A stretch of DNA of 38,651 nucleotides from Stenotrophomonas sp. UBA2124 (GTDB lineage: Bacteria; Pseudomonadota; Gammaproteobacteria; Xanthomonadales; Xanthomonadaceae). The stretch is from NCBI GenBank assembly GCA_002329155.1, contig DCXY01000023.1, positions 1 to 38,651 of the forward strand, read 5' to 3'. Position 1 is the first letter of the stretch. The number at the start of each line of letters is the position of its first letter. The translations under genes and the position numbers were made by a program. Of the stretch, positions 15,287 through 24,021 are shown in pieces. A model generated the notes under the pieces. It did no database searches, had not been told where the DNA came from, and saw nothing but the letters and a program-made list of their open reading frames with translations.

Positions 15287-16792
15287 ATGCGGATGAATCT
15301 CAGGATCGTGGCCATGCTGGCCTGGATGGGCACCTGTATTGCCGGCGCGGTGAATGCCGAAGAAGCGGCACAGGATGTCTTTTACCGACAACGCATCGCC
15401 GAGGCATTGGCCGTTGCCGGCAGCGACCAGCATGCGCGCGCGGACAAGCTCATGGACCAGATTCTGGCGGCGCCCGGCTTCCAGTCACTGCCCGCTGCCG
15501 AACGCAGCAATCTGCTTTCCCGCGCGGCCCTGGTTGCCTGGCAGAACGAGCGCGTCGACGTGGCCCGGCAACGCTATGCCGAGCTGGCCCGCCAGGGCAG
15601 TGACAACCCTGACGACTGGTACCGCATGGCCGGCGTTGCCCTGCAACAGGGCGACAAGAATGGCGCCGCCGAGGCCATGACCGAATTCGCCGCGCGTTGG
15701 CCCGAGTACCTGGACAATACCAGCAGCGAACTGCTCAATCTGCTCGCCGCACAGGGCGACACCAGCAGCCCTGCACGCATCGGTTTCCAGCAGGCGCTGT
15801 TCGATGCCAACTGGAAGGGCGGCGACTCCAGCACGCCCGGCAACATCTGGTTCCTGCTGGCACGCGCACGCCTGGAGCAGGGCGATACCGAGGCCGCACG
15901 CATGGTGGTGCGCCGCATCCAGGAGCCGGACAGCTTGATCTCGATGCGTGCCGACCGCCGCTTCGATGCCCTGCTCGACCCCAACAGCCCCCGTGCCGAT
16001 GTGATGCTCGCCACCGAACGCCAGATCCAGCTGCTGCGCACCCGCGCACAGGTGTTCCCCGACAGGCTGGAGCCGCTGCTGCAATTGAGCTACATGCTGC
16101 TGTTTGCCGGCCGCGACCAGGAAGCCCTGGATCTGAGTGATGCCACCATTACCCGCATCACAGCAGCCAACAGCGAGCAACCTGCTTTCACAGACCTGGA
16201 CAAGCAGGTGTGGCTGATGAACAACAGGGCCATCGCACTGCGTCGCATGGGCCGCATCGACGAGGCCGAGGCCGAGATGAAGCGAGCAAGCCAACTGGGT
16301 GAGAACGGCTCCGACAACGTGAGTCAGGTATTGAACCTGGGCGACATGGCGTGCATGCGCGGCAACGCCAAGCAGGCAGCAGCACTGGCCGAAAGTGCAC
16401 CCACGGCCAACCTGAGCGGCTACGGCAAGGCCGTTGCCGCCAGCATCCGCCACTGCGCCGGCGTGGTGGACAACAATACGCGCCTGCGCCGGCAGTCCCT
16501 GGCGCAGTTGCATGAACTGCGTGACGACGCGCCCATGCCCTATCTGGATGCGTTGATCCAGGACGATCAGGAAGCAGCCCTGCGCTTCATGCAGGAGCTG
16601 CTGGATTCACCCACCAAGCGCAATCAGGCGCTGGATTGGGCCCAGGACTGCCGGCAACCGGATGCACTGCCCGGACAGATCGCGGCGCGTCAACGGGAAG
16701 CGGACTTCCTTGGGCGTGCGGATGTGAGGGCCGCCATTGAGAAGGTGGGCAGGATTCAGCGGTATGACGTGTATTGCCATCTGGGGCAGTGA
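15287..16792 (+). CDS. exported tetratricopeptide-repeat protein
   Basis: A 501-residue protein with a signal peptide (LRIVAMLAWMGTCIAGAVNA) and helical TPR-like repeats through most of its length, recognisable at DDWYRMAGVALQQGDKNGAAEA, IWFLLARARLEQGDTEAARM, LLQLSYMLLFAGRDQEALDL and VWLMNNRAIALRRMGRIDEA. The C-terminal 60 residues (ALDWAQDCRQPDALPGQIAA onward) look like a separate conserved unit. TPR proteins are scaffolds; a periplasmic assembly or adsorption role (NfrA-like) is only a guess. ATGs at 15287 and 15293 are both preceded by G-rich runs; the first is chosen. No neighbour shares its operon. Confidence 0.8.
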   Translation: MRMNLRIVAMLAWMGTCIAGAVNAEEAAQDVFYRQRIAEALAVAGSDQHARADKLMDQILAAPGFQSLPAAERSNLLSRAALVAWQNERVDVARQRYAELARQGSDNPDDWYRMAGVALQQGDKNGAAEAMTEFAARWPEYLDNTSSELLNLLAAQGDTSSPARIGFQQALFDANWKGGDSSTPGNIWFLLARARLEQGDTEAARMVVRRIQEPDSLISMRADRRFDALLDPNSPRADVMLATERQIQLLRTRAQVFPDRLEPLLQLSYMLLFAGRDQEALDLSDATITRITAANSEQPAFTDLDKQVWLMNNRAIALRRMGRIDEAEAEMKRASQLGENGSDNVSQVLNLGDMACMRGNAKQAAALAESAPTANLSGYGKAVAASIRHCAGVVDNNTRLRRQSLAQLHELRDDAPMPYLDALIQDDQEAALRFMQELLDSPTKRNQALDWAQDCRQPDALPGQIAARQREADFLGRADVRAAIEKVGRIQRYDVYCHLGQ

Positions 16793-17060
16793 GGTTGCGC
16801 CCCCTCACCCCAACCCCTCTCCGCTGAGATTCGACGCTAACAGGTCCCTTGAAAGGGAGAGGGGCTCAGGAAGGCTTGTAGCCACGCAGCCCGGGTAAGC
16901 GCAGCGCACCCAAGGAGCCGCTGAATCATCAGGCGCCCTGCCTGCTTCTTGATGTACGCCGCTCTGGGCAACGATTCCGAGCAAGAGCCCCGGGTGCGCT
17001 GCGCTTACCCGGGCTACGGTTTGGCGCCATCTGTGCTGCGACCTGGCTCGGCACACCATC
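16793..17060. repeat. GC-rich intergenic repeats: split CCCCTCTCC element and 24-bp inverted pair
   Basis: At 16801-16868 lies a CCCCTCACCCCAACCCCTCTCC...GGGAGAGGGGCT element related to the hairpins at the right edge, but with a longer centre. At 16888-16911 AGCCCGGGTAAGCGCAGCGC plus ACCC is repeated as a perfect inverted copy at 16992-17015. The 24-bp arms enclose about 80 bases, forming a REP-like paired element. A third, slightly altered copy is at 38332-38361. No gene lies here. Confidence 0.8.
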
Positions 17061-17447
17061 TCACCGTGTCCCGGCACTCCGGCGCAGCGTCAGGTTGTAT
17101 GCGGTCGCGTATACCGCTGTTACCGAGATCGGCACTGCGATCGTGCGCAGAATCTCCGGTGTACCTGCCAGCCAGTGGATGCTGCCCAGCAGCGTCAACG
17201 ACACCAGTACGGCCACCAACGGTGGCAGCCACACTCCCGTGCTGCCCGGCAGCCGCGCGGACAAGGCTTCGAGCATCCGCTTCAGGAACAACGTGATCAG
17301 TGCCGACAGCGTGCCCTGCACCACACCGGCAATCAGCGGGCGTGGCATCGGGTGGGCGCTGTTGGCGAACGCAGCCCAGCTGCCCATCGCGATGAAGGCG
17401 AACGCCATGTGCATGGCGCTGCTGCGTGCTGCCTGCCTATAAATCAT
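17061..17447 (-). CDS. small inner-membrane protein of unknown function
   Basis: A 128-residue polytopic membrane protein with four predicted hydrophobic segments (about 14-30, 37-58, 73-92 and 98-117) and a basic C-terminus (LTLRRSAGTR). Motifs visible are AFANSAHPMPRPLIAGVVQG and FLKRMLEAL between the second and third helices. It resembles hypothetical membrane proteins of xanthomonads; no function is recognised. The ATG at 17447 lacks a clear ribosome site, and ATGs at 17414 and 17408 are alternatives that would shorten the N-terminal tail. Confidence 0.72.
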   Translation of the reverse strand: MIYRQAARSSAMHMAFAFIAMGSWAAFANSAHPMPRPLIAGVVQGTLSALITLFLKRMLEALSARLPGSTGVWLPPLVAVLVSLTLLGSIHWLAGTPEILRTIAVPISVTAVYATAYNLTLRRSAGTR

Positions 17448-17561
17448 CGTTTCACGTCATCCCTCTAGTCGCTGAGGCGATACGACACGCCACCGCCTCG
17501 TATCGTCAACAAAGCGCGGACAGGAACGATTGCCAGCAACTCCTGCCCTAGCAGCAAACGC

Positions 17562-18509
17562 TTACTCCGCAGCAACCGCAGCAACCGCAGCAACCGCAGC
17601 ACGGCAGTAGTACTCGGCCAGAGCGAAGTTCAGCGGGCGTGCCGGGGTGAGCTGCCACTGCGCAGAGATGGCTTCGGCGCTGACGCGCAACACCCTGCCC
17701 TGCACACCGCGCGCGGCCAACAGGCCTGGCAAGGCCTTGGCAAGCGGGCTCTGCTCGGTCTGCCTGCTCGACACCACGCATACGGTGGTGGTGGACAACA
17801 GCGGGGCTTCCCCGATGGCCTCTTCCAGGTCTTCCACGCCGCCCTTGTCGTTCTCCAGCTCGTCCACGCCTGCATTGGCTTCCACGTAGCGGTAGAACAC
17901 CGCCTCACCATCAAACAGCATGGTCATCACCGGTGCAGGTGATGCCGATTCGCGTGGGCAGTACTTCGGCAGCGGTGCGGTCTGCACCGGCGCAAGCGTA
18001 CCGTCAGCGGCCACACTGCGGATCTGCAGCGTGCAGGCCCTGGTTGCAGCGTCCTGCGCCACATCGGCCTCGTAATCCATGCCGGCCTGCGGCACGAAGG
18101 TCGTCTGCAGCGGGCGGGCACAACGCAGGCCGGAGCCGCTGCCGACCTGTGCATCGAACATCACCGGCTGACCCGGTGCCATCGGGTATTCCTTGTAGTA
18201 CGGGCTTACCGACGCCTTCTGCGCGAAGCTGCGGGTGCTGTCGGTCTCCGGCATGCCGATGCTCTCGTTCAAGCGGCTCCTGCCAGCGGCCGTCTTGACC
18301 TCGCGCGGCGCCTCCCCCTCGATCTCATCGTCGTACTCGTCCTCGCAGCGCGCATTGGTATACGTGTGCAAGGCGATGCCTTTCTGCCCGAACACGCGCA
18401 CGCGCGCCGGGCGCTCCACATTGGCAGCAACATCGGGGGTGGCCTCGGCGGCCGATGCTTCGGTGATGCCCAGCACGGCCATGGCCATGAACAGCGACTG
18501 CAAGCGCAT
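17562..18509 (-). CDS. exported hypothetical protein with repeat-encoded Ala-Val tail
   Basis: A 315-residue protein with a signal peptide (MRLQSLFMAMAVLGITEASA, cleavage near AEA). The mature part has several Cys (RCEDEYDDE, LRCARPL, ACTLQ, KYCPRE, VCVVSS, YYCRAA) consistent with periplasmic disulfides, and an acidic segment around 225-235. No domain is recognised. GGAG lies seven bases before the ATG. The C-terminus ends in AVAAVAAVAAE, encoded by about four copies of a 9-bp repeat at 17570-17598, so the tail length may vary between strains. Confidence 0.78.
   Translation of the reverse strand: MRLQSLFMAMAVLGITEASAAEATPDVAANVERPARVRVFGQKGIALHTYTNARCEDEYDDEIEGEAPREVKTAAGRSRLNESIGMPETDSTRSFAQKASVSPYYKEYPMAPGQPVMFDAQVGSGSGLRCARPLQTTFVPQAGMDYEADVAQDAATRACTLQIRSVAADGTLAPVQTAPLPKYCPRESASPAPVMTMLFDGEAVFYRYVEANAGVDELENDKGGVEDLEEAIGEAPLLSTTTVCVVSSRQTEQSPLAKALPGLLAARGVQGRVLRVSAEAISAQWQLTPARPLNFALAEYYCRAAVAAVAAVAAE
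17570..17598. repeat. 9-bp microsatellite inside a coding end
   Basis: The unit GCAGCAACC is repeated in tandem at 17570-17598 (slightly over three units), within the last codons of the gene 17562-18509. Nine bases equal three codons, so changes in copy number alter the Ala-Val tail but keep the frame. Confidence 0.8.
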
Positions 18510-18669
18510 TCGGTGACTCCTTGTCGATCAGGTGGGTGGGTAGAGGCGCACACCACCCCACGAGCGCGTCATGCGCTCACTGCGATTGGTCAGTCCCCTG
18601 CGCGGATTCTAGGGCCTGCGCAGGCCGAACACACGGGAAATTTCAAAGGGCGGCCAAGCCACCCCCGGT

Positions 18670-19761
18670 TCAGTCGCGCAGGCCCAGGAATGCCCGCATG
18701 CGCTCCAGCTCGGCATTGCGTGCCTGAACGAAGGCGGCCTCGCGTGGCGCGCGGCCCTCCACGAAGCCGAAGTCCGCCTGCAGCTCCCCGTCGGCCACCG
18801 ACAGGTTGCCCCAGCCGATCACCCTGCCCTGCCAGAGCAGGGGCAGTGCGTAGTAGCCGAGTTTGCGCTTGGCCGGCGGCGTGTACGCCTCGAAGCGGTA
18901 TGCCCAGCCCCAGAACAGCTCGAACCGGCGCCGGTCCCATACCACCGGGTCGAACGGCGACAGCAGGCGCACATCCCCGTCCAGCTTCCAGCGGCGGCTG
19001 TCCACACGCTCGTCTGCCGGCCACAGCCAATCCACACCCTCAACCCGTGCAGACGGCAGCCGTTGCCGTGCGCGCTCCAGCGCGTGTTTGCAGTCGGCAC
19101 GCCACTGCGGCACGCCGCGTGCCAGATACCCGACCAGTTGATTCAGGCTCGCCACGGGCAGCGGCGCATACTTGCCCACCACCAGGTCGATCAGCGTATC
19201 CATGCGCGCAGCTGCTTCGGTGGCATCCACCGCCTGCGCGGGTTCGCGCACGGCATACAGGCGCGTGCCGCCCTCGCGCCGCGCCACACGCAGCAGGCCA
19301 CGGTAATGCATGCCGTCCAGCAACTCGGTGCTGGCATTGCTGGAGCCACCGAACCAGTTGGTGGTCTTGCCATGGGCGAAGTGCGCATCCACTTCGCGCG
19401 GATGCACCACGCCATGCTCGGCAACGAAATCACGCACTGCCCGTGCCTGCTCCCAACGCGCAGGCGTCCACTCCACCCGCGCTTCACGCGGATGCATCAG
19501 CGCCTGATGCGCGCGTGGCAGAAAGCCATAATTGACGAAGAAATCCTCTTCCAGTTCCAGGCGCGGATAACGGCGCTCCAGTTCCCCTGCACGGTAGTCG
19601 GCCACCCGATGGCGCAGGGTCAGGTCCTGCGCCCTCGCCGGTGCGCGGATGGGGTCGGCCTGCACAAAGCCCAGCCGTTCAATTGCTCGGCGCAGTGTGG
19701 TCGGCTTGAACAGCGAACGGGCGATGGCGTAGCGGCGGAGGTGGTCAAGAGTGAGCGGCAT
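18670..19761 (-). CDS. YcaQ/AlkX-type winged-helix DNA glycosylase
   Basis: A 363-residue protein of the HTH_42 family (YcaQ, renamed AlkX in E. coli), which removes alkylated bases and unhooks interstrand crosslinks such as those from nitrogen mustards. The catalytic QxD signature, QAD at 34-36 in FVQADPIRAPARAQD, is present and separates this branch from the QxQ-type AlkZ enzymes of antibiotic producers. Further family marks are LELEEDFFVNYGFLP and, in the C-terminal wing, LLSPFDPVVWDRRR and KRKLGYYALPLLW. The length agrees with the family (360-410). The ATG at 19761 is chosen; TTG/GTG starts up to six codons upstream are possible. It stands alone, divergent from the phosphotransferase gene. 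Confidence 0.9.
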   Translation of the reverse strand: MPLTLDHLRRYAIARSLFKPTTLRRAIERLGFVQADPIRAPARAQDLTLRHRVADYRAGELERRYPRLELEEDFFVNYGFLPRAHQALMHPREARVEWTPARWEQARAVRDFVAEHGVVHPREVDAHFAHGKTTNWFGGSSNASTELLDGMHYRGLLRVARREGGTRLYAVREPAQAVDATEAAARMDTLIDLVVGKYAPLPVASLNQLVGYLARGVPQWRADCKHALERARQRLPSARVEGVDWLWPADERVDSRRWKLDGDVRLLSPFDPVVWDRRRFELFWGWAYRFEAYTPPAKRKLGYYALPLLWQGRVIGWGNLSVADGELQADFGFVEGRAPREAAFVQARNAELERMRAFLGLRD

Positions 19762-19898
19762 GGCGCAATCATGCACCAATTGGATGCCTGGAAAGCCGGC
19801 ACAGCGTTGGCAATCGAGACGTTCCAGTGCGCCGTCGCAACCGCGCTTGGGCTACGCTAGCGGCCCGCCTCCAGCACCGTGCCTGCACAGCGCGCCCC

Positions 19899-21032
19899 AT
19901 GAGCACCCAGCACCACGTCCAAGGCCTCAACAACGACGAGGTGCCCGCCGACTGGCCGGCCATTCGCGCGCAGGAGATCACCTGGCTTGGCCGCAGCTAT
20001 CCGCAGCTTGCAGGTGCCGGGCGCATACGCTGGCATAGCCCGCGGCCGATGTCGGCGGCGGCCATTGTCGAAGGCAATGATGGCCCGCTCTTCATCAAAC
20101 GCCACCACCACCTGGTGCGCACGGCGGCAACGCTGGAAGAGGAACACCGCTTCATCGCCCACCTGGCAGCTGCCGGCGTGCCCGTTGTGCGCGTGCTGGA
20201 GAATGCAGCCGGCACCACGGCCATCGAGCACGATGGCTGGACCTACGAGCTGCATGCGCTTGCGCAGGGCCAGGACCTCTACCGCGATGCGCCCTCCTGG
20301 GAGCCACTGGTCAACCAGGCACAGGCCATTGCCGCAGGCCGCATGCTGGCGGAACTGCACCTGGCCGCTGAAAGCTATAAGGCAGCGCAGCGCAGCACAC
20401 ATATTCTGGTGGCACGTGACGACCTGATCCGTGCCGCCGATCCCATCGCGCTACTGGAAGGCCAGTTCAGCGAACGGCCCGCGTTGGCGGACTACCTCGC
20501 ACGCAGGCCGTGGCGGCAGGACCTGCAGCAGACTGTGCTGCCGTGGCATGTGGGCCTGCCTGAGCGGCTGCAGGCCGAGCCTGTGCTGTGGGCGCATAAC
20601 GATTGGCATGTTTCCAATCTGCTGTGGCATGGGCACGGTGATGCGGCGCAGGTGGCAAGCGTGTTCGACTTCGGGCTGGCATCGCCCACCTGTGCATTGT
20701 TCGACCTGGCCACCGCCATCGAGCGCAACGCCATTGCCTGGCTGCAGCTGGAGCGCGGCGCGCAGGCCGTACATACGGATACGGCGCTTGCGCTGCTCGC
20801 CGGTTATCGACAGGTGCGGCCACTGACCCCAGCACAGGTTCACCTGCTGGCCGACCTGCTGCCGCTGGTGCACCTGGATTTCGCCCTGTCCGAGGTGGAG
20901 TACTTCCACGGCATCACCGGCTCGACCGCCAATGCCGATGTCGCCTACCATCCATTCCTGCTTGGCCACGCGCAATGGTTCGGCAGTGTCCACGGCCAGG
21001 CCCTGTTGGCGGCCCTGCATGCCGCCGCCTGA
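19899..21032 (+). CDS. APH-family phosphotransferase (small-molecule kinase)
   Basis: A 377-residue kinase-fold enzyme. The catalytic loop is HNDWHVSN (233-240), the form HxDxHxxN of choline/aminoglycoside and ThiK-type kinases, followed by the metal-binding DFG (257-259) in VFDFGLASP. The N-lobe contains LFIKRHHH (ATP-binding Lys67) and EEEHRFIAHL. The substrate cannot be read from the sequence. The gene ends 50 bases before a TPP riboswitch and the thiamine-uptake genes, on the same strand, so a role as a thiamine or related kinase is conceivable, but it lies outside the riboswitch-controlled transcript. The ATG at 19899 gives the best start; no strong ribosome site is seen. Confidence 0.85.
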   Translation: MSTQHHVQGLNNDEVPADWPAIRAQEITWLGRSYPQLAGAGRIRWHSPRPMSAAAIVEGNDGPLFIKRHHHLVRTAATLEEEHRFIAHLAAAGVPVVRVLENAAGTTAIEHDGWTYELHALAQGQDLYRDAPSWEPLVNQAQAIAAGRMLAELHLAAESYKAAQRSTHILVARDDLIRAADPIALLEGQFSERPALADYLARRPWRQDLQQTVLPWHVGLPERLQAEPVLWAHNDWHVSNLLWHGHGDAAQVASVFDFGLASPTCALFDLATAIERNAIAWLQLERGAQAVHTDTALALLAGYRQVRPLTPAQVHLLADLLPLVHLDFALSEVEYFHGITGSTANADVAYHPFLLGHAQWFGSVHGQALLAALHAAA

Positions 21033-21082
21033 ACGGCGGCAGGCGCCAAACCTTGCCACTTGTGGTCAAATAGCCAACTGAA

Positions 21083-21155
21083 GCGGGGGTGCCTGGCGTA
21101 ACCAGGCTGAGAGAGTCCCTTGGAACCTGATCCGGTTTGCACCGGCGTAGGGAGC
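21083..21155 (+). promoter_or_regulatory. TPP riboswitch (THI element)
   Basis: The conserved aptamer blocks appear in order: GGGGGTGC at the 5' side, GGCTGAGAGAGTCCCTTGGA, ACCTGATCCGG, and the closing CACCGGCGTAGGGAGC. This is an almost consensus thiamine-pyrophosphate aptamer. It lies 74 bases before the start of the TonB receptor gene and presumably represses receptor and transporter synthesis when TPP is plentiful. I did not find an unambiguous terminator hairpin after it, so control at translation initiation is likely. Confidence 0.96.
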
Positions 21156-21228
21156 TTTGAGCAGCAGGCATACCGCCTTCGTGGCCGGTAACGCATGCGC
21201 GCCTTCGCTTCGTCTCCCCTCACGGCTG

Positions 21229-23412
21229 ATGACGAACCGAATGAACCGCTGCTACCAGATCTCCCTGTTGGCTGCCGCCCTGAGCGCGGCGCTGCCCCTG
21301 TACGCCAATAACGCGGAAAACGACGCGCCGCAGCGTTCGGCTACCGAACTGCCCGCAGTGCGCGTGCAGGCTACACAGCTGGCTGCCAAGGCCCCGCAAT
21401 CCAGCAGCTTCGGTGCCGGCGACTGGAAGGACACCCCTGCTTCGGTAAGCGTGCTGGACCGCAGTGTGCTCGACAGCCGCCAGGTGCGCACGCTGAGCGA
21501 ACTGGCCTACAACGATGCCGCACTGGGCGACAGCTACGCACCCGTGGGCTATTACCAGAACATCGCCATTCGCGGCTTCGCGCTGGATGCCGCCACCGGC
21601 TACCGCTTCAACGGCATGAGCATTGCCGGTGAGCAGCGGCTTGCACTGGAGAACGTGCAGCAGGTGGAAATCCTCAAGGGCGAAGCAGGATTGGCAGCAG
21701 GCGTGATCGCACCCGGTGGCGTCATCAACTACGTGGCCAAGCGCCCCGCCGAAGTGCGCACCGTCACGTTCGCCACGGATTCGGAAGGCAGCCGCTACGC
21801 CGCCATCGACGTGGGCCACTGGCTGACACCGCGTTTCGGTGTGCGCTTCAACGCCGCCTGGGATGACAGTGCGTCCTACATCAAGCATGCCGATGGCCGC
21901 CGCAACTTCTATGCGCTGGCCACCGACTGGCTGATGGGCGAGCACGGCAGGCTGCAGGTGGATGCCAACTACCAGACCAGCGCACAGCGATCCGCCTCGG
22001 GCTACCAGCTGCTCGGCGCCACCACGTTGCCGCGCAATGTGGACCGCAAGCACATGCTCGGCTACCAGACATGGCAGCAGCCGGTAGGCATCGCCAGCAG
22101 CAACGTCACCGTGCTGCACACCTACGATTTCAGCCCTGCATGGCAGTCGCGCCTGTCGGCGGGCTACAGCCGCTCGGTGATCGACGACAACGTCGCCTTC
22201 GCCTACGGCTGCTACTACACCGCCAGCTGCGCCGATGGCAGCGTGCCGGGCAATTATTTTGCGCCGAATGGTGATTACGACATCTATGACTACCGCAGCC
22301 CGGACGACACGCGCCGCAACCGCCAGCTGCGTGCGGAACTGCGCGGCCGCTTCGACACCGGCGCGGTAGGTCATCAGGTCACGCTGGGTGCCGATTACTA
22401 CGACCGCAGCATCGACAAGCGCATCAACGTCAACGAGTACGTCGGCAGTGCGAACATCCATGACAAGCGGGTGCCGCAGTACCTGCCGTCGCCGCTGCAG
22501 CCGGGCCCATCGGCCAAGCGCCTGGACAGCCGCCAGAAGGCTTTGTTCGTGATGGACCGTGTGAGCCTTGCCGATGATTGGCAGTGGCTGGCCGGTGGCC
22601 GTTTCGTGCAGCTGGACGAGCGCGCCTACACCAAGCGCGGCATCCCGGAGCGCAGCAGCCGGCTGTCGCGCTTCCTGCCACAGACCGCGCTGATCTGGAG
22701 TGCCAATGCGCAGACCAACCTGTACGCCAGCTACGTGCAGGGCATCTCGCTCGGCCAGGAGGCACCGTTCTGGACCTCCAACGAAGGCACGTTCCTGCCT
22801 GCGGTGCGTTCGCGCCAGCTTGAAGCAGGCGTCAAATATTCTGCTTCGGATGCGCTGACGCTCAGTGCTGCAGTGTTCCGCATCAGCCGCCCGTTCCAGT
22901 ACGCCAAGCCTGACGGCAGCGACTACGGCTACACCTTCGTGCAGGAAGGCCAGCAGACCCATACCGGGCTGGAACTTGGCGCACAGGGCAATGTCACTGG
23001 GAACCTGAAGCTCACCGCCAGCGCCAGCGTACTGCAGGCACGGGCGCGTAATACCGGCACGCCCAGCTTCGAAGGCCATGCACTGGTCAACGTACCAGGT
23101 CGCCGCGCCAGCCTGCATGCCGACTACCAGCTGCCCACCCTGCCCGGTCTCGCGCTCACCGGCGGTCTGCGTTACGCCTCGTCGAACGTGGCCACCGCTG
23201 ATGGCCGCGTGCGCGCACCGGGTTACAGCGTGGTCGATGCCGGCCTGCGCTTCCGGCACCAGCTGCGCGATCACTCGGTGAACTGGAATCTCTCGGTGGA
23301 CAACGTCTTCAACCGTTTCTACTGGCGCGACACCGGCAGCAGCTACGGTGACTACTACCTGTTCCCAGGCGCACCGCGTCAGGCCCGGCTGTCGGTGACC
23401 ATCGCGCTATGA
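21229..23412 (+). CDS. TonB-dependent outer-membrane receptor, probably for thiamine
   Basis: A 727-residue receptor (723 if the ATG at 21241 is used, which gives the cleaner signal peptide MNRCYQISLLAAALSAALPL). The plug domain follows with TPASVSVLDRSVLDSRQVRT, NIAIRGFALD, the pattern VEILKGEAGLAAGVIAPGGV and INYVAKRP, and then a 22-strand barrel ending in LFPGAPRQARLSVTIAL. The layout matches siderophore-type receptors, but the upstream TPP riboswitch and the downstream PnuT gene indicate thiamine or a precursor as cargo (the Omr1-type system). The stop overlaps the start of the next gene by four bases (ATGA). Confidence 0.92.
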   Translation: MTNRMNRCYQISLLAAALSAALPLYANNAENDAPQRSATELPAVRVQATQLAAKAPQSSSFGAGDWKDTPASVSVLDRSVLDSRQVRTLSELAYNDAALGDSYAPVGYYQNIAIRGFALDAATGYRFNGMSIAGEQRLALENVQQVEILKGEAGLAAGVIAPGGVINYVAKRPAEVRTVTFATDSEGSRYAAIDVGHWLTPRFGVRFNAAWDDSASYIKHADGRRNFYALATDWLMGEHGRLQVDANYQTSAQRSASGYQLLGATTLPRNVDRKHMLGYQTWQQPVGIASSNVTVLHTYDFSPAWQSRLSAGYSRSVIDDNVAFAYGCYYTASCADGSVPGNYFAPNGDYDIYDYRSPDDTRRNRQLRAELRGRFDTGAVGHQVTLGADYYDRSIDKRINVNEYVGSANIHDKRVPQYLPSPLQPGPSAKRLDSRQKALFVMDRVSLADDWQWLAGGRFVQLDERAYTKRGIPERSSRLSRFLPQTALIWSANAQTNLYASYVQGISLGQEAPFWTSNEGTFLPAVRSRQLEAGVKYSASDALTLSAAVFRISRPFQYAKPDGSDYGYTFVQEGQQTHTGLELGAQGNVTGNLKLTASASVLQARARNTGTPSFEGHALVNVPGRRASLHADYQLPTLPGLALTGGLRYASSNVATADGRVRAPGYSVVDAGLRFRHQLRDHSVNWNLSVDNVFNRFYWRDTGSSYGDYYLFPGAPRQARLSVTIAL

Positions 23413-23972
23413 ACCCTGCGGTGCTGGAATGGTCGGCGGTTGTCTTCAGCGTCCTCGGCGTGTGGCTGATGGCGCAGCGGCGCCTGCTGGCCTGGCCGGT
23501 GGGGCTGGTGTCGGTCGGACTGTATGCGTTGGTGTTCGCCGAAGCGAAGCTCTATTCGGACACCCTGCTGCAGCTGGTGTTCGGCGGCTTTCTGGTCTAC
23601 GGCTGGTTCAACTGGCGCAGGCAGCCGTTGCAGGATGGCCGCGTGATCATCGCCCCGCTGCCCGTGCGCCTGTTGGTGCGCGACCTTGGCATCGGCGTGA
23701 TGTCCGGCATCGCACTGGGAGCGCTGATGCACCACCACACCGACGCCGCCCTGCCCTGGCTGGACGCCATGCTCGCCGCGCTCAGCCTGGTCGCGCAGTG
23801 GTGGCAGGCGCGCCGCCACACCGCGACATGGTGGCTATGGATCGTGGTGGATGTGGTCTACGTGGGCATGTACATGGTGAAGTCACTGCATGTCACCGCC
23901 GCGCTGTACGTGCTGTTCATCGGGTTGGCAGTCATGGGTCTGCGTGCGTGGAAGAAGGCCGCAACCCCGTAA
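23409..23972 (+). CDS. pnuT: PnuT-type thiamine transporter (PnuC family)
   Basis: A 187-residue inner-membrane protein of the PnuC vitamin-transporter family with about seven hydrophobic helices. The family signature is visible as LVYGWFNWRRQPL in the middle and WWLWIVVDVVYVGMYMVKSL near the end. PnuC proteins bring in nicotinamide riboside; riboswitch-linked members (PnuT) bring in thiamine by facilitated diffusion, trapped inside by phosphorylation. Location in a TPP-riboswitch operon with ATGA overlap to the TonB receptor makes PnuT the better call. No thiamine pyrophosphokinase (thiN/tnr3) follows, unlike several known omr1-pnuT-tnr3 operons. Confidence 0.9.
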   Translation: MNPAVLEWSAVVFSVLGVWLMAQRRLLAWPVGLVSVGLYALVFAEAKLYSDTLLQLVFGGFLVYGWFNWRRQPLQDGRVIIAPLPVRLLVRDLGIGVMSGIALGALMHHHTDAALPWLDAMLAALSLVAQWWQARRHTATWWLWIVVDVVYVGMYMVKSLHVTAALYVLFIGLAVMGLRAWKKAATP

Positions 23973-24021
23973 CGCCGAGCCGCGCCCGGCAGAAGCCTTG
24001 CCAGTAAAGTCCCACGGAGCT

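Noticed and set aside
16888..17015. Attachment site or insertion-sequence ends for the inverted pair
   Set aside because: No transposase, target duplication or integrase is seen; a REP-type intergenic element fits better.
21220..23274. 684-codon open frame opposite the TonB receptor
   Set aside because: Shadow of the receptor gene; His/Ala/Gly/Val-rich translation without motif.
21229..23412. Siderophore receptor as the function of the TonB protein
   Set aside because: The plug and barrel resemble siderophore receptors, but the TPP riboswitch upstream and PnuT downstream argue for thiamine as cargo.
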